This document shows, piece by piece, positions 18,466-28,343 of a stretch of DNA of 64,000 nucleotides (positions are counted from its first letter, which is position 1; the number at the start of each line of letters is the position of its first letter). The position numbers were made by a program, and so were the translations under genes. Location: the NCBI GenBank assembly GCA_937950315.1, contig CALFDU010000006.1, positions 58,143-122,142 of the forward strand. Direction: 5' to 3'. The stretch is from an uncultured Saprospiraceae bacterium (lineage in GTDB: Bacteria; Bacteroidota; Bacteroidia; Chitinophagales; Saprospiraceae). A model generated the notes under the pieces. It was not told where the DNA came from. It did not search any database and saw only the letters and a program-made list of their open reading frames with translations.

Positions 18466-20646
18466 ATGTCAAACGAACTGAAAAAAGAGGACGTGAATCG
18501 AGAGCGGGCTTTGGCCAAGGATTTTATTTTAAAAACAAATAGAAACATTTTCTTAACGGGTAAAGCGGGGACAGGAAAGACGACTTTGTTGAAGGAAATT
18601 TTAGAGGAAACAGATAAAAATTACTTGGTTACAGCACCCACCGGAGTTGCTGCTATCAATGCGGGTGGTATTACCTTACATTCCTTGCTTTTTCTTCCTT
18701 TAAAGACATTTCTACCAATAAAATATAGTAATCATCGTGGAGATATTTATTGTGATAGATCACAATTGGTTAAGCATCAAAAATTTAATAGAGACAAACT
18801 GGATCTTATATTAGAATTGGAGTTGTTGGTTATCGATGAGATTAGTATGGTGAGGGCGGATGTTTTTGATGCAATAGATTATACTTTAAAAAGAATACGA
18901 AAAAACCCTGCGCCTTTTGGAGGCGTTCAACTTTTGGTGATTGGAGACTTGTTTCAATTGTCACCTGTCGTAAAACAGAATGTAGAATACGTGTTGGGCG
19001 AATTTTATAAGAGCCCATATTTTTTCGATTCTCAAGCTATGGTAGAATCCAATATGATCAATATTGAATTGATAAAAGTATATCGACAGGAAGAACAGAA
19101 TTTTGTTGATATGTTGAATGCAATAAGAGTAGGCAGAAAAGAGCAATCCATCGTTGATCAATTGAATAGTAACTTAAATCTAAATCCAGATTATAGTGAC
19201 GTAATCACACTAACAACACATAATCGAAAAGCTGATGCCATCAATGAAGGGGAGTTGAACAAACTTGAAGAAGAAGTAGTAGAGTTGTCTGCTAAAATTT
19301 CTGGGAGATTTCCGAATAGTGCATTTCCGACCTTGGAGAATATTCTTCTAAAGAAAGATGCTCAGGTTATGTTCATTAGGAATCACCCAGATGATTTATA
19401 TTTCAACGGAAAGATTGGGAAGATCACCAAGATTGGAGAGACAACGGTGACGGTGAAGACAAGCGATGGCAAAAGTATTATTGTCGATCAAGTGGATTGG
19501 AAAAACATGAAGTATTCCGTTGATGAAGAGTCTGGTAAAATTCAACAAGAAGAAGTCGGGAGTTTTACCCAATATCCTTTGCGATTGGCTTGGGCGGTAA
19601 CGGTGCATAAGAGTCAAGGATTGACTTTTGATCATGTTATTTTGGATTTGGAAGGGAGTTTTGCCTCTGGACAATTGTATGTGGCATTGAGTCGATGTCG
19701 ATCATTGGAAGGATTAAGTCTTTCTACAAAAATCAAACTGGAGAACATCATCGTAGATCAACGCGTTTTGAATTTTACGAAGACGAATCGTCAAACAGAA
19801 AACTTAGAAGAGGTTCTTGAAAAGGAGAAACTTGTTTATGAGCAGTTTAAATTAAAGAAGAGTTTTCAGTTAGGAAAATTGTCAGCCAATCTTGATTTAT
19901 GGAAGGAGGTTGTTATTGATAAAGAGATTTCAGGTCAAGCAGATTGCCTTGTGTTGATCAATAATCTTAACGATGAATTCTACAAACTGTCAAGAGTTGC
20001 CAATGGATTTACAAAGCAGTTGAGTGATTTGATAGATGCGGATGTTGTTGATCATGTTCATGTAGAAGAAAGAGCATACAAGGCGATTGAATATTTTACA
20101 AACGAAATTCATGAAAAAATACTGAAGCCTATTTTTTTACATGGAGCAGAGTATTCTGTGAAGTCGGGTGTAAAAACTTACTTGAGAGAGGTAGAGGATG
20201 TTGAGTTTGCCATTTGGAAGATCATAGAGAGATTGTATGAAATAGAATATCGTGGACAGTTGATATACAAGGAAGGTACTAAGCATGTAAGAAAAGATAC
20301 AGGTCGTAAAACGAAAAAGAAAACCGGAGATGCAAAAAAGAAATCACCCAAAGGGCATACATATACAGTTACTTTGGAGATGTTTCAAAATGGGAAAAGT
20401 CTTGCATTAATTGCCAAAGAAAGAGGATTGGCATTAGGCACAATAGAGGCTCATATTTCTCGCTTAATTCAAGATGAGAAGATATCTATTTTTGATGTAA
20501 TGAAAGAGCGAAGGGTTGATAAAGCCTTAAAGGTTGCCCAAGCTTATCCCGATTTAAATTTTACTGAGTTGATACAGCGCATGCCATTTAAGATGAGCTT
20601 TGGGGAGTTGCGGTGGGTGACAGCATACCGAGATTTACTTGAATGA
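18466..20646 (+). CDS. PIF1-like superfamily 1 DNA helicase with C-terminal helix-turn-helix domain
   Basis: The 726-residue protein has Walker A at 32-40 (GKAGTGKTT), LVTAPTGVAAINAGG.TLHS (motif Ia), Walker B VIDEISMVRADVFD near 123, and GVQLLVIGDLFQLSPV, the pattern of PIF1/RecD-like helicases. The UvrD-C-like part has WAVTVHKSQGLTFD and GQLYVALSRC near 390-415. After it come a charged segment, an HRDC-like helical region and, near 645-690, an HTH_40-type domain (NGKSLALIAKERGLALGTIEAHI) like that at the end of RecQ proteins. This architecture is frequent in Bacteroidota; a role in resolving replication blocks or unusual DNA structures is inferred. Confidence 0.85.
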   Translation: MSNELKKEDVNRERALAKDFILKTNRNIFLTGKAGTGKTTLLKEILEETDKNYLVTAPTGVAAINAGGITLHSLLFLPLKTFLPIKYSNHRGDIYCDRSQLVKHQKFNRDKLDLILELELLVIDEISMVRADVFDAIDYTLKRIRKNPAPFGGVQLLVIGDLFQLSPVVKQNVEYVLGEFYKSPYFFDSQAMVESNMINIELIKVYRQEEQNFVDMLNAIRVGRKEQSIVDQLNSNLNLNPDYSDVITLTTHNRKADAINEGELNKLEEEVVELSAKISGRFPNSAFPTLENILLKKDAQVMFIRNHPDDLYFNGKIGKITKIGETTVTVKTSDGKSIIVDQVDWKNMKYSVDEESGKIQQEEVGSFTQYPLRLAWAVTVHKSQGLTFDHVILDLEGSFASGQLYVALSRCRSLEGLSLSTKIKLENIIVDQRVLNFTKTNRQTENLEEVLEKEKLVYEQFKLKKSFQLGKLSANLDLWKEVVIDKEISGQADCLVLINNLNDEFYKLSRVANGFTKQLSDLIDADVVDHVHVEERAYKAIEYFTNEIHEKILKPIFLHGAEYSVKSGVKTYLREVEDVEFAIWKIIERLYEIEYRGQLIYKEGTKHVRKDTGRKTKKKTGDAKKKSPKGHTYTVTLEMFQNGKSLALIAKERGLALGTIEAHISRLIQDEKISIFDVMKERRVDKALKVAQAYPDLNFTELIQRMPFKMSFGELRWVTAYRDLLE

Positions 20647-20682
20647 GGAAATGAAAACCGATAAATTACTTTGTCACAGGAC

Positions 20683-20931
20683 CTATTCACGATTCTCAAT
20701 AATTTCATTGCAGTCCACTTTCAGAAACCCATATTCAAAGGCTCTTCTAATTAGTCCAGCTGAATTTTTTGCTTGTAGTTTTAGTAGTAAAGTGCGTCTA
20801 TGTGATTCAATCGTTGATTTACTTAAAAATAATTTGCTTGCAATTTCTTTTGTTGAGTATTCAAGTGATAGTAGCTTGAGAACCTCCTGTTCTCGAGTGG
20901 ATAAATTAATATTGTTTTCTTGATTAGTCAT
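20683..20931 (-). CDS. Free-standing LuxR/NarL-type DNA-binding protein
   Basis: The 82-residue protein consists of one GerE/LuxR helix-turn-helix: LSTREQEVLKLLSLEYSTKEIASKLFLSKSTIESHRR is the canonical four-helix motif (about residues 10-50). There is no receiver or ligand-binding domain. It could act as a constitutive or partner-dependent regulator; an origin by loss of a receiver domain is also possible, though no receiver coding sequence lies upstream. It converges with the helicase gene, 36 bases away. Confidence 0.75.
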   Translation of the reverse strand: MTNQENNINLSTREQEVLKLLSLEYSTKEIASKLFLSKSTIESHRRTLLLKLQAKNSAGLIRRAFEYGFLKVDCNEIIENRE

Positions 20932-21304
20932 TATGGGGTTTTAAAAAATGGATATATATAACATTAGTCTGCTTATATGTGTGTTTTAGTTTCGTTTTGT
21001 AACCTTTGACTTTAAAATATTTTATTGGAGCGTGATAGTTCTGTGTTTTTTAAGAAGGATATTTAATAGAAATGAAAGAGATAATGCGCAAATTGTTTAA
21101 GATTCAATTTTGAGTGGTTTTTATTTTAAAAATTGGAGTAATTTTCTTTTTGTCGACTATAGATTGGGTTGTACCAAACAAAATCAAAGGATAATTAATA
21201 TAAGATTTGATGTAGTGATATCTTTTTGTCTTCTATGATTTCATTAAATAAATTAAGAACCTAAATTTTAATTTTGGTGCATCAATTAGTTTTATATTGC
21301 ATAG
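20932..21304. other. AT-rich noncoding gap
   Basis: A 373-base divergent gap between the LuxR-type gene and the O-antigen-ligase-like gene. Nothing beyond presumed promoters was recognised: no open frame, strong hairpin or RNA gene. A weak TTTG-TATATTG pair lies just before 21305. Confidence 0.4.
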
Positions 21305-23155
21305 ATGAAAATAGATGTAAAAAGTAAGCTTGTAGCGGGAATTATTCCACTATTATTTCTTGCTTTTACTGTTTTTATCCCAAATCGAATATCTGGAGGT
21401 CTTGCTAATAAACAAAAAATTGCATTGGTCGCCTGCTTACTTGCATATTGGGTAATAGGATTTATAAAAAAAGAAAAATTTACTTTTACAATCTTTGAGG
21501 GTGTTCTAGCAGGCTTTATTTTTTTACAATTGGTCCTTGCTTTTTTTATAGAATTTCCAGCCGCAATTTGGCAGAATATAAATCATTGGATAATATTTTT
21601 ATTTATAGTTACTACATTAAGACAATTACAAATTGATGTTGGTGGTAAAATTTGGTATTGGGTAATTCATATTAGTTGTTTGGTTTCAATAATTCCGATT
21701 GGCTGTGCTTTTTATGAAATTCTGACTCAAGGAGAAATAGGTTTTAATTTGTCTGAGTATAAAGTTATTCGCCAGTATACAACAGGTAATACGAATATAT
21801 TGGCTTCAGTTCTCGCGTTACATATTCCATTTTTATTGTCTTTTAATTTCACAAAAAAATCAAATTATATTTTTAGTTATTTTTTGATTTTTTTATGTTT
21901 GATTCTAATATTTCTATTAAATTCTAGGGGTGTTAGTATCTTGATTGTTCTGATGTTTTTGATAATGGGAATTAAGATGCTCAAAAATTTCTCTTGGGTA
22001 AAACATATTTTGTTTCCTGTTATTTTTTCCTGTTGTATCTTTTTTGTAGGTTCTAATATTGGAGATAAAAATGCGTTTTTTAAAACATATAATCCAATAT
22101 CATCAATAGATCAAACAAATTCAGATGATCGTCTTAATTTATGGAATAAATCTATTCAGCTATTTAAAGAAAAGCCAATTTTTGGATATGGTTTGGGTAC
22201 CTGGACAATTTACTTTCCAAAACATGGATTAAGTGACCTTGAATTATGTAATAATCGATTTTTAAATATTTCGCATTCTCACAGTTTTTATTTTGAGCTT
22301 TTGGCAGAAACAGGTATAGTTGGTTTCTTTCTTTTTTTCTTTATAATAGGATACTCCCTTTATCTAGCTTACCATCAACAGAATAAATTGGCATTCAGAA
22401 TTCTGTTCCTTATTTCTGGCTTTTTAATGTTATACGGTTTTTTCTATAAAGGTAGTGTTTACTATACACCTCATTTCTTTCTTTGGGCATTTGCATTGTC
22501 TAGAATAAGAGTTGACAAAAAAATCAATTTAAATAAAGTTTGTCGCCTACTTGGAGCTATTTTACTTTGTTTAAGTATGTATTATGTTATGTGGACTTTT
22601 AATGCTGCCAACGAAATTGTATCATTAAGAGCAAAGTCTGAAAAGGCAGCTTTGAAAAAGGCCAATAATTTAGTGGATCTTTATCATCCCCTTTTTATGA
22701 ATTATCTTAATGGGAGAATTTTTACCGAATCAATAGGAACGATTTATTGGGTAGCAGGAAAAAGAGAAGAATCGCTTGAATGGTCAGAAAGAGCTATACT
22801 AGATAGTCCATTTAGGATTCGTACTATAAACGACGTTGCTTTAAAATACAAAAGAATCAAAGAATACAAGAAAGCGAATTCCTACTTTGAGCGAGTTCTG
22901 AAAATAAATAACACCATTGATGATGTTAAGTTAAATCTTATGAAATCATCAATAGCAATAAATGATTGGGCTCCATATGATAAATATATTTATGATCTTG
23001 AACATGAAGTGAGATACGAACTAGAACGTTATTATTCTGATGAATTGATTTCTGGAAATAATGCTAAAGCAAAAAAGTATGTTCTTAAACATTGTACCAC
23101 TTTAGATAAGATTTTAAATCTAAAAGTTAGAGAGTCTAAATTAAGGCATAAATAA
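21305..23155 (+). CDS. O-antigen ligase/polymerase-like membrane protein with C-terminal TPR region
   Basis: The 616-residue protein has about a dozen hydrophobic segments in residues 10-450. The Wzy_C (O-antigen ligase) signature lies at about 270-345: DDRLNLWNKSIQLFKEKPIFGYGLGTW, then HSHSFYFELLAETGIVGF. Residues about 465-600 form helical, TPR-like pairs (YWVAGKREESLEWSERAIL, RIKEYKKANSYFERVLKIN). Such proteins join or polymerise glycans on lipid carriers at the outer face of the inner membrane. It opens a block of glycan-related genes on alternating strands. Base composition is visibly AT-richer than in the core genes. Which glycan it handles is unknown. Confidence 0.8.
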   Translation: MKIDVKSKLVAGIIPLLFLAFTVFIPNRISGGLANKQKIALVACLLAYWVIGFIKKEKFTFTIFEGVLAGFIFLQLVLAFFIEFPAAIWQNINHWIIFLFIVTTLRQLQIDVGGKIWYWVIHISCLVSIIPIGCAFYEILTQGEIGFNLSEYKVIRQYTTGNTNILASVLALHIPFLLSFNFTKKSNYIFSYFLIFLCLILIFLLNSRGVSILIVLMFLIMGIKMLKNFSWVKHILFPVIFSCCIFFVGSNIGDKNAFFKTYNPISSIDQTNSDDRLNLWNKSIQLFKEKPIFGYGLGTWTIYFPKHGLSDLELCNNRFLNISHSHSFYFELLAETGIVGFFLFFFIIGYSLYLAYHQQNKLAFRILFLISGFLMLYGFFYKGSVYYTPHFFLWAFALSRIRVDKKINLNKVCRLLGAILLCLSMYYVMWTFNAANEIVSLRAKSEKAALKKANNLVDLYHPLFMNYLNGRIFTESIGTIYWVAGKREESLEWSERAILDSPFRIRTINDVALKYKRIKEYKKANSYFERVLKINNTIDDVKLNLMKSSIAINDWAPYDKYIYDLEHEVRYELERYYSDELISGNNAKAKKYVLKHCTTLDKILNLKVRESKLRHK

Positions 23156-23163
23156 AGTAAAAT

Positions 23164-23898
23164 TCATTTTTGAATTTTGATCCAGTGAAAGTGGCTTTGT
23201 GGACTTATTTTTCTCTTTATTTTATTTGAAAAAGTATATGGATCATACATAATCTTATAGTTGAATTTTTTTAGTTGAGAAAGATTATGATGATGGTAGA
23301 AATTATTCAATTCTTCTGCTCCATTCTTTTTATAATAGTCTTCTGATCTTTCTTTCGCTTTTAGACTTTCTTTCTCATCTCGATAAAATGGCGAGTCGAC
23401 AATATGAAGCTCTCCGTTATCAGTCAGTAGGTCTAATAATTTGTTGATGATTTTATTTAAAGGATTAAAATACTGTATGGCAGCATTGACTGTAATTATA
23501 TCAAATTTTTCATCGAGTTGTAAATCAAAAACGTCACCTAAATACAATTTGATATTATCATGTTTGGCTAAGACCTTAGCAGCTTGATTTAATTCTAGTT
23601 CGTTTACTTCTATGCCTACTGCTGTACGAAACATAAAAGCTAGTTTGTTTAGGAACCATCCATTGCCACAAGCCAAATCACAAATAGAATTTACTTCTTT
23701 GTTTTTCAAGTAGGAAATAAACATTTCAAAAGTATGTTTTCTTTTCATCCATTCTGAGTAATGAATGTGTGTAATTGGAACATCGGGTAATTGCTTAATA
23801 TCTTCAATGTTGAAAATTCGATCTTCTTTTTTTCTCAAGTTCAAGTAAGATTGATCAAATTTTTTCAGCGAACTATTTAGGTTGGACTTATGGATCAT
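23164..23898 (-). CDS. Class I SAM-dependent methyltransferase
   Basis: The 244-residue protein has motif I at 73-82 (CDLACGNGWF), an acidic residue ending strand 2 (GIEVNELEL) and the motif IV region FDIITVNAAIQYF. The N-terminal 70 residues contain HYSEWMKRKHTF. The substrate is unknown; by context a sugar or lipid-linked glycan intermediate. Its start overlaps the stop of the upstream glycosyltransferase gene by four bases (ATGA), indicating one transcript with coupled translation. Confidence 0.8.
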   Translation of the reverse strand: MIHKSNLNSSLKKFDQSYLNLRKKEDRIFNIEDIKQLPDVPITHIHYSEWMKRKHTFEMFISYLKNKEVNSICDLACGNGWFLNKLAFMFRTAVGIEVNELELNQAAKVLAKHDNIKLYLGDVFDLQLDEKFDIITVNAAIQYFNPLNKIINKLLDLLTDNGELHIVDSPFYRDEKESLKAKERSEDYYKKNGAEELNNFYHHHNLSQLKKFNYKIMYDPYTFSNKIKRKISPQSHFHWIKIQK

Positions 23899-25025
23899 GA
23901 AGTAATCTTTTGTACAAGTATTGAAAATTTGTTGGCTAAGGCTTGCGGTGAGAAATTAGCTTCGTAATGAAGTTTGACTTTTTCTTTTATGAAAGCTGAA
24001 TCCTCCTTTAGTAGTTCTAGAACTTTTTCTTTCAGTTCCATATGATTTCCTTGGCCAAACATTCCACCCACCTCTCCATTATTTGTAAAGTGTTTGAATG
24101 AAGGAATGTCACTTAAAATGGGTATTGTATTACAGGCCATAGCCTCTATGGCTGCATAACCACTTCCTTCTTTTAAACTTGATGAGATAAAGAAATCCGC
24201 ACTTTGATAATACGACTCTATCTCTTCATGCTTGACTTTTCCAATAAGGAAAATATTATCATTTAGTTGGTTGTCAGTTATGAATGCCTCAATCTCTGGT
24301 TGTAAAATTGTCTTTTGGAAAATCATGTATAATGTAAGTGTTGGTTTTTCTTTTACGATTTCACGAAATGCTTTTAGACAAGTTAGTGGGTCTTTCAGTG
24401 TAACTAGATTTCCTACCCAAAGGAAAATGGGATTTCCTTTTAGTGTTGTTTTTTGGTGGACTTTAGATTTATCAGCAGCTTTAAATTCAGAAACACCTTC
24501 TGGTAAAAAGTAGACTTTATTGGCATCGACTAGCTTTGCATCTACCCATTCTTTTTCTTGACCCGGCGAGTTAAAAATAAAACCATCCATTCTTTTAAAA
24601 AAGGCAGAGACCAGAGAGTATTTCTTTCTGTACACTGATGCGTGATCTTGAACAATGATAGGAATGTTCGATTTGATTTTTCGTGATAGAGAAAAGTGAG
24701 AAGTAATGTCGTTTATTCCATTTCCAATTACCAGATTTACTTTTTCTTGTTCGAGAATCATTTTGGTCTCTTTGTAAAAGCCAGATTTTTGAAGTAGTAA
24801 TTTTGTTCTTTTAAAATCAGGCACAAAATGCAAAGTACCTAATTCATGCTCTAGCGTTTTTCTTTTTTCAGCACCAAAAACCCAAATGACTTTGATTTTT
24901 TGTTGATCTAAATACTTAACCCAAAAATATTGATTATAGAATTTTTGATTGAAATTACTATCGGTTATAAGGTCATCGTAACGCCTTGTAAAAAAACATA
25001 CAGTTTTTAAATTACTAGTAGCCAT
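23895..25025 (-). CDS. Glycosyltransferase family 4 protein
   Basis: The 376-residue retaining glycosyltransferase is of GT-B type. The C-terminal Rossmann half (about 195-376) has LWVGNLVTLKDPLTCLKAF, the NIFLIGKVKHEEIESYYQSADFFI segment and the EX7E motif in EGSGYAAIEAM, which binds the nucleotide-sugar donor. The N-terminal half has VNLVIGNGINDI and IVQDHASVY. Acts in the cytoplasm on a lipid-linked or surface glycan precursor by inference. Three bases separate it from the second GT4 gene upstream; it overlaps the methyltransferase downstream. Confidence 0.85.
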   Translation of the reverse strand: MATSNLKTVCFFTRRYDDLITDSNFNQKFYNQYFWVKYLDQQKIKVIWVFGAEKRKTLEHELGTLHFVPDFKRTKLLLQKSGFYKETKMILEQEKVNLVIGNGINDITSHFSLSRKIKSNIPIIVQDHASVYRKKYSLVSAFFKRMDGFIFNSPGQEKEWVDAKLVDANKVYFLPEGVSEFKAADKSKVHQKTTLKGNPIFLWVGNLVTLKDPLTCLKAFREIVKEKPTLTLYMIFQKTILQPEIEAFITDNQLNDNIFLIGKVKHEEIESYYQSADFFISSSLKEGSGYAAIEAMACNTIPILSDIPSFKHFTNNGEVGGMFGQGNHMELKEKVLELLKEDSAFIKEKVKLHYEANFSPQALANKFSILVQKITS

Positions 25026-25028
25026 TTC

Positions 25029-26099
25029 TTATTCTGAATGTTTTATATACAATGAAGAATAGCTCTTGACGGTATTTTGTAAGGAGTGGGGTGCAGTACC
25101 AATTTGAGGTTTGTAGTTGCGAAGCAGATCAGAAATAGTACTCGTGAAATCTTTTTCTTCTTCACAAATAAACCATCGATCTGAGGCTTCTGCAATTCCA
25201 ACTGCCTTGGAGACAACAAATGTTCCTTGAGAAAGCGCTTCTAACATTACATAGCCTAATGATTCGTAATGAGAAGTGTGAAGTAGAATTTTGGTTTCTC
25301 TCATTATTTCTAAAACTTGATTGTTTGGAAGTATTCCTTTGAACTCAATTTGATTCTCTAAGTTCATCGATTTTACTTTCTTTTTCCATTCTTCTAGATT
25401 GAAAAAATCGCCGATTACAACTGCTTTTATTTCTGGTTTTTCCTTTTTTAAGTTTTCAATGATTTGAACAAATAGCTTTAAGTTTTTATTGTCATTGAGA
25501 AAACCAACAAATAGGATATCGTATTTCTTTTTTTTGTTGAGATCACTGAAAAGAGTTGCCTGATCAATTCCCCAAGGGATGATATTTATTTTGTTTGTTT
25601 TAGGAATTTGCTCTTGGTGTAAATCGTAATGTCTAGGAGAGACAAAAACCAAGTTCATTTTTTTTAAATTCAAAAATCTTAAAAATTGATTTTTTCGCTG
25701 TAGCTCCATTCCCATAATAGTGCAGATGGCTTTTACTCCTAAATTTTTAGCTACTCTGTTAGAAATAAACGCACACTCTTTTAACCAAAGTGCGTGAACA
25801 ATCGAAACCTTATTTTTTTCATGAATTTGTTTGGCCAATTTGTTAACCTCAAACCATGTTTTAATTTTTTTCCATTTGGCTTGACCATAGGTTCCCATCG
25901 CATAAACCGTAGCATCATAATACTGGTAGTTTTTTCTCTCTGTCGGTAGTTGTAGACTTATTATTGAAATTTTATGTTGGGGATTAACTTGAGTATATGC
26001 TTTGATGAAATTTGCAAAATAAATAACGGCGTGAGAATTATTTTCTGACTCAGGAAATGCTGGAGTTATAAAAAGAATATGTTTTGTAGAGATTGCCAT
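25029..26099 (-). CDS. Glycosyltransferase family 4 protein
   Basis: The 356-residue protein starts at the ATG 26099 (KHILFITPAFPESENNSHAV, a typical GT4 opening); the frame is open up to 26183 but those extra residues do not look like GT4. The C-terminal half carries YDILFVGFLNDNKNLKLFVQ, EFKGILPNNQVLEIM and the EX7E motif in ESLGYVMLEALSQG. It is the first gene of the GT4-GT4-methyltransferase operon (26099-23164). Donor and acceptor are unknown. Confidence 0.84.
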   Translation of the reverse strand: MAISTKHILFITPAFPESENNSHAVIYFANFIKAYTQVNPQHKISIISLQLPTERKNYQYYDATVYAMGTYGQAKWKKIKTWFEVNKLAKQIHEKNKVSIVHALWLKECAFISNRVAKNLGVKAICTIMGMELQRKNQFLRFLNLKKMNLVFVSPRHYDLHQEQIPKTNKINIIPWGIDQATLFSDLNKKKKYDILFVGFLNDNKNLKLFVQIIENLKKEKPEIKAVVIGDFFNLEEWKKKVKSMNLENQIEFKGILPNNQVLEIMRETKILLHTSHYESLGYVMLEALSQGTFVVSKAVGIAEASDRWFICEEEKDFTSTISDLLRNYKPQIGTAPHSLQNTVKSYSSLYIKHSE

Positions 26100-26207
26100 T
26101 GTTGCTGCAAAATAAGTGCAATTGAGAATATATTGTATGAAACATTGAATAATCTTCATGCTAGGATGGCTTATGTTGACCATATAGCTATCTTTATTTA
26201 AACTCTA

Positions 26208-26903
26208 TTGAGAAAAGTAAAACTATTGAAAACGATTTTTATTCTTGGTCATATGCGAGGGCGTACAAGCCTGTTAAGTCATATCATATTGAGCAATGAA
26301 AAATTTGTGGGAATGGGTGAAAGCAATGCTACCTATACAGGATTCTTAAGGCTAAAATATATGAAGCTCAAGTGTTTAGGCTTTCGCCAAATGTTTTCTT
26401 TTTTTACCAAACATTTTGTTGATCAAATCAATCACAATAGGAAAACACCAAATCAAGATCTATTGATGAGCCCCAAGGTTCGATTGCTTGTTTTGGTCAG
26501 AAATCCACAGGACAGTATTGAGAGTATTATGAATTTAACCAAGAAACATTACGAGCCATGGAGTTATGAGAAAGCGAGTCAATACTATTGTGACAGACTC
26601 CAATTTTTAGATGAAATATGTAGTAAAAAAACTCCAGATGATTTTCTGTTTGTCAATTCAGATTTATTGATTCAACAGACTGAAAAGACATTACAAAAAC
26701 TTAGTGATTTTCTCAGACTTTCGCCAAATCTCAAACCAGAATACACAAGTTTCTCATATACTGGTGTAAAAGGTGACCCAAGTAAAAATATATCTAGTGG
26801 GAAAATTTTAAAAACAGAACTGATAAGCACGGACTTTTTAAAAAGTAACGATCAAGCAAGTTTGGCCTATTTGAAATTTGTTGAGAAGTATTCAAGTTCT
26901 TGA
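26208..26903 (+). CDS. Sulfotransferase-family protein
   Basis: The 231-residue protein has the 5'-phosphosulfate loop of PAPS-dependent sulfotransferases near its start (FILGHMRGRTSLLSHIIL, residues 11-28) and the 3'-phosphate segment VLVRNPQDSIESIM near 100. A helical end with KLSDFLRL follows. It probably transfers sulfate from PAPS to a carbohydrate or lipid. No ATG precedes the loop, so a TTG start at 26208 is taken, which is less usual. It is divergent from the GT4 operon and convergent with the radical SAM operon, so it has its own promoter. The genes that make PAPS are not in the window. Confidence 0.72.
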   Translation: MRKVKLLKTIFILGHMRGRTSLLSHIILSNEKFVGMGESNATYTGFLRLKYMKLKCLGFRQMFSFFTKHFVDQINHNRKTPNQDLLMSPKVRLLVLVRNPQDSIESIMNLTKKHYEPWSYEKASQYYCDRLQFLDEICSKKTPDDFLFVNSDLLIQQTEKTLQKLSDFLRLSPNLKPEYTSFSYTGVKGDPSKNISSGKILKTELISTDFLKSNDQASLAYLKFVEKYSSS

Positions 26904-26933
26904 AGAAGTTAGAAGTCGTAACGAATGGATAAA

Positions 26934-28343
26934 TTATGTATTGAAGATTCTACGTAACTCCATGATGCCTCTATTAACTTTTGATTTTATAAAATACTTA
27001 TACCTGCTTGTGCCATTGCTGGTTTGATTGATTTTTGACTGATACCATTTTACTTCATTGGTGACATAACTAACGGCATTTTCATAGTAGTTTCGTGAAT
27101 ATTCTCTCTTGAAGTCTCTATCTCTATCAGTGCTTTTTTCCCAATCCAGGTTTTTGTTTTGTAAGTCTTCTACCTCTGCATACAACCCAGTTCCTTTTAT
27201 AGGATAAGCAATGGTGATGGTAAAATGATCTGGGTTTGATTCCTTGAGGTGATTAACCGTTTCAATGATGTCTTCTTGTGTTTCCCCCGGATAACCCAAC
27301 ATAATAAAGGTCCCTGTCTCAATACCATTTTTTCTTGTCTCTTGGATCATTTTTCTTACTTGGCCGACTTCAACTCTTCGGTCCATTAAGTCTATGATTT
27401 TTTGAGAGCCACTTTCTGCTCCGATCCAAATTCTAAAGCAGCCTGCCTCTTTTAACCATTGAATGACATCTTCATTCATTCTATCCGCCCTCGTAATACA
27501 CTCGAATGGAATTCTTGCATCCCTGTCATTAACTTCTTTTGCGAAAGCTTCTAACCATTTATGACTAACGGTAAATACATCGTCAACAAACCAAATGGTG
27601 TCTGGATTAAATTCCTTCTTAATTGCTGCCATTTCTTCTGCCACAATTTGTGGTGACCTACGACGGTAGCTTTGACCATAGACGGCAGTACTGCACCACT
27701 TACAAGTATACGGACAACCTCTTTGGGTACTCATGGTCATTGCACTTTTTCCATGGTTGTCTTTCCATACTTTTAGATATGCTGCCATATCAATTTTCTT
27801 CCTGTTGGGATATGGAATATCATTGATTTCTTTTATCCTCATACGTGGATCTGTCTTTATGATAGATCCATCATCTTGCTTGTATGCAAGACCATTTATA
27901 TGGGCAAATTCTTTAGTTACACCCTGCTGACATGCCTGGACAATTTCAAGCATGGTCTGCTCACCTTCTCCAATGACAATTACATCTGCTCCTGCATTGA
28001 GGTAATTAAAAACATTGTATGTAACATCTGGTCCACCCAATACAACCGTGCAATTGGGTTTGTGTTCTTTTATAAATTTTACAAACTTGAGTACATTCAA
28101 TTTGGTCATCAAATTTGTATAGATAGCAATCACATCATAGTCATTGCTTTTAATAAAATTTTCTGTTTTAGTAAAATTTGAAAAAGTAGTATCATGCACA
28201 TCGTTGTGAATGTTGTTTTGTTCTAGCCACGCAGAAAGATACAATATCCCAAGAGGCGGGTAGGGCTTCATGATTTTCTGCTCTTTTTCATCTTCTTCGA
28301 TGAAATAGCCGTGCGTGAATAGTACTTTAAAATCAGGCGACAT
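26934..28343 (-). CDS. B12-binding-domain radical SAM protein
   Basis: The 469-residue protein has an N-terminal cobalamin-binding-like Rossmann domain (about 1-145; KPYPPLGILYLSAWL and GADVIVIGEGEQT), and a radical SAM barrel with iron-sulfur cysteines C210, C214 and C217 in QRGCPYTCKWCSTAVYG. WIGAESGSQKIIDLMDRRV is the usual SAM-contacting segment of this class (as in BchE and methyltransferases). The DxHxxG histidine motif is absent, as in most class B enzymes. Chemistry could be methylation of unactivated carbon or ring rearrangement. Its start overlaps the methyltransferase gene by 11 bases; it ends the four-gene operon. Confidence 0.85.
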   Translation of the reverse strand: MSPDFKVLFTHGYFIEEDEKEQKIMKPYPPLGILYLSAWLEQNNIHNDVHDTTFSNFTKTENFIKSNDYDVIAIYTNLMTKLNVLKFVKFIKEHKPNCTVVLGGPDVTYNVFNYLNAGADVIVIGEGEQTMLEIVQACQQGVTKEFAHINGLAYKQDDGSIIKTDPRMRIKEINDIPYPNRKKIDMAAYLKVWKDNHGKSAMTMSTQRGCPYTCKWCSTAVYGQSYRRRSPQIVAEEMAAIKKEFNPDTIWFVDDVFTVSHKWLEAFAKEVNDRDARIPFECITRADRMNEDVIQWLKEAGCFRIWIGAESGSQKIIDLMDRRVEVGQVRKMIQETRKNGIETGTFIMLGYPGETQEDIIETVNHLKESNPDHFTITIAYPIKGTGLYAEVEDLQNKNLDWEKSTDRDRDFKREYSRNYYENAVSYVTNEVKWYQSKINQTSNGTSRYKYFIKSKVNRGIMELRRIFNT

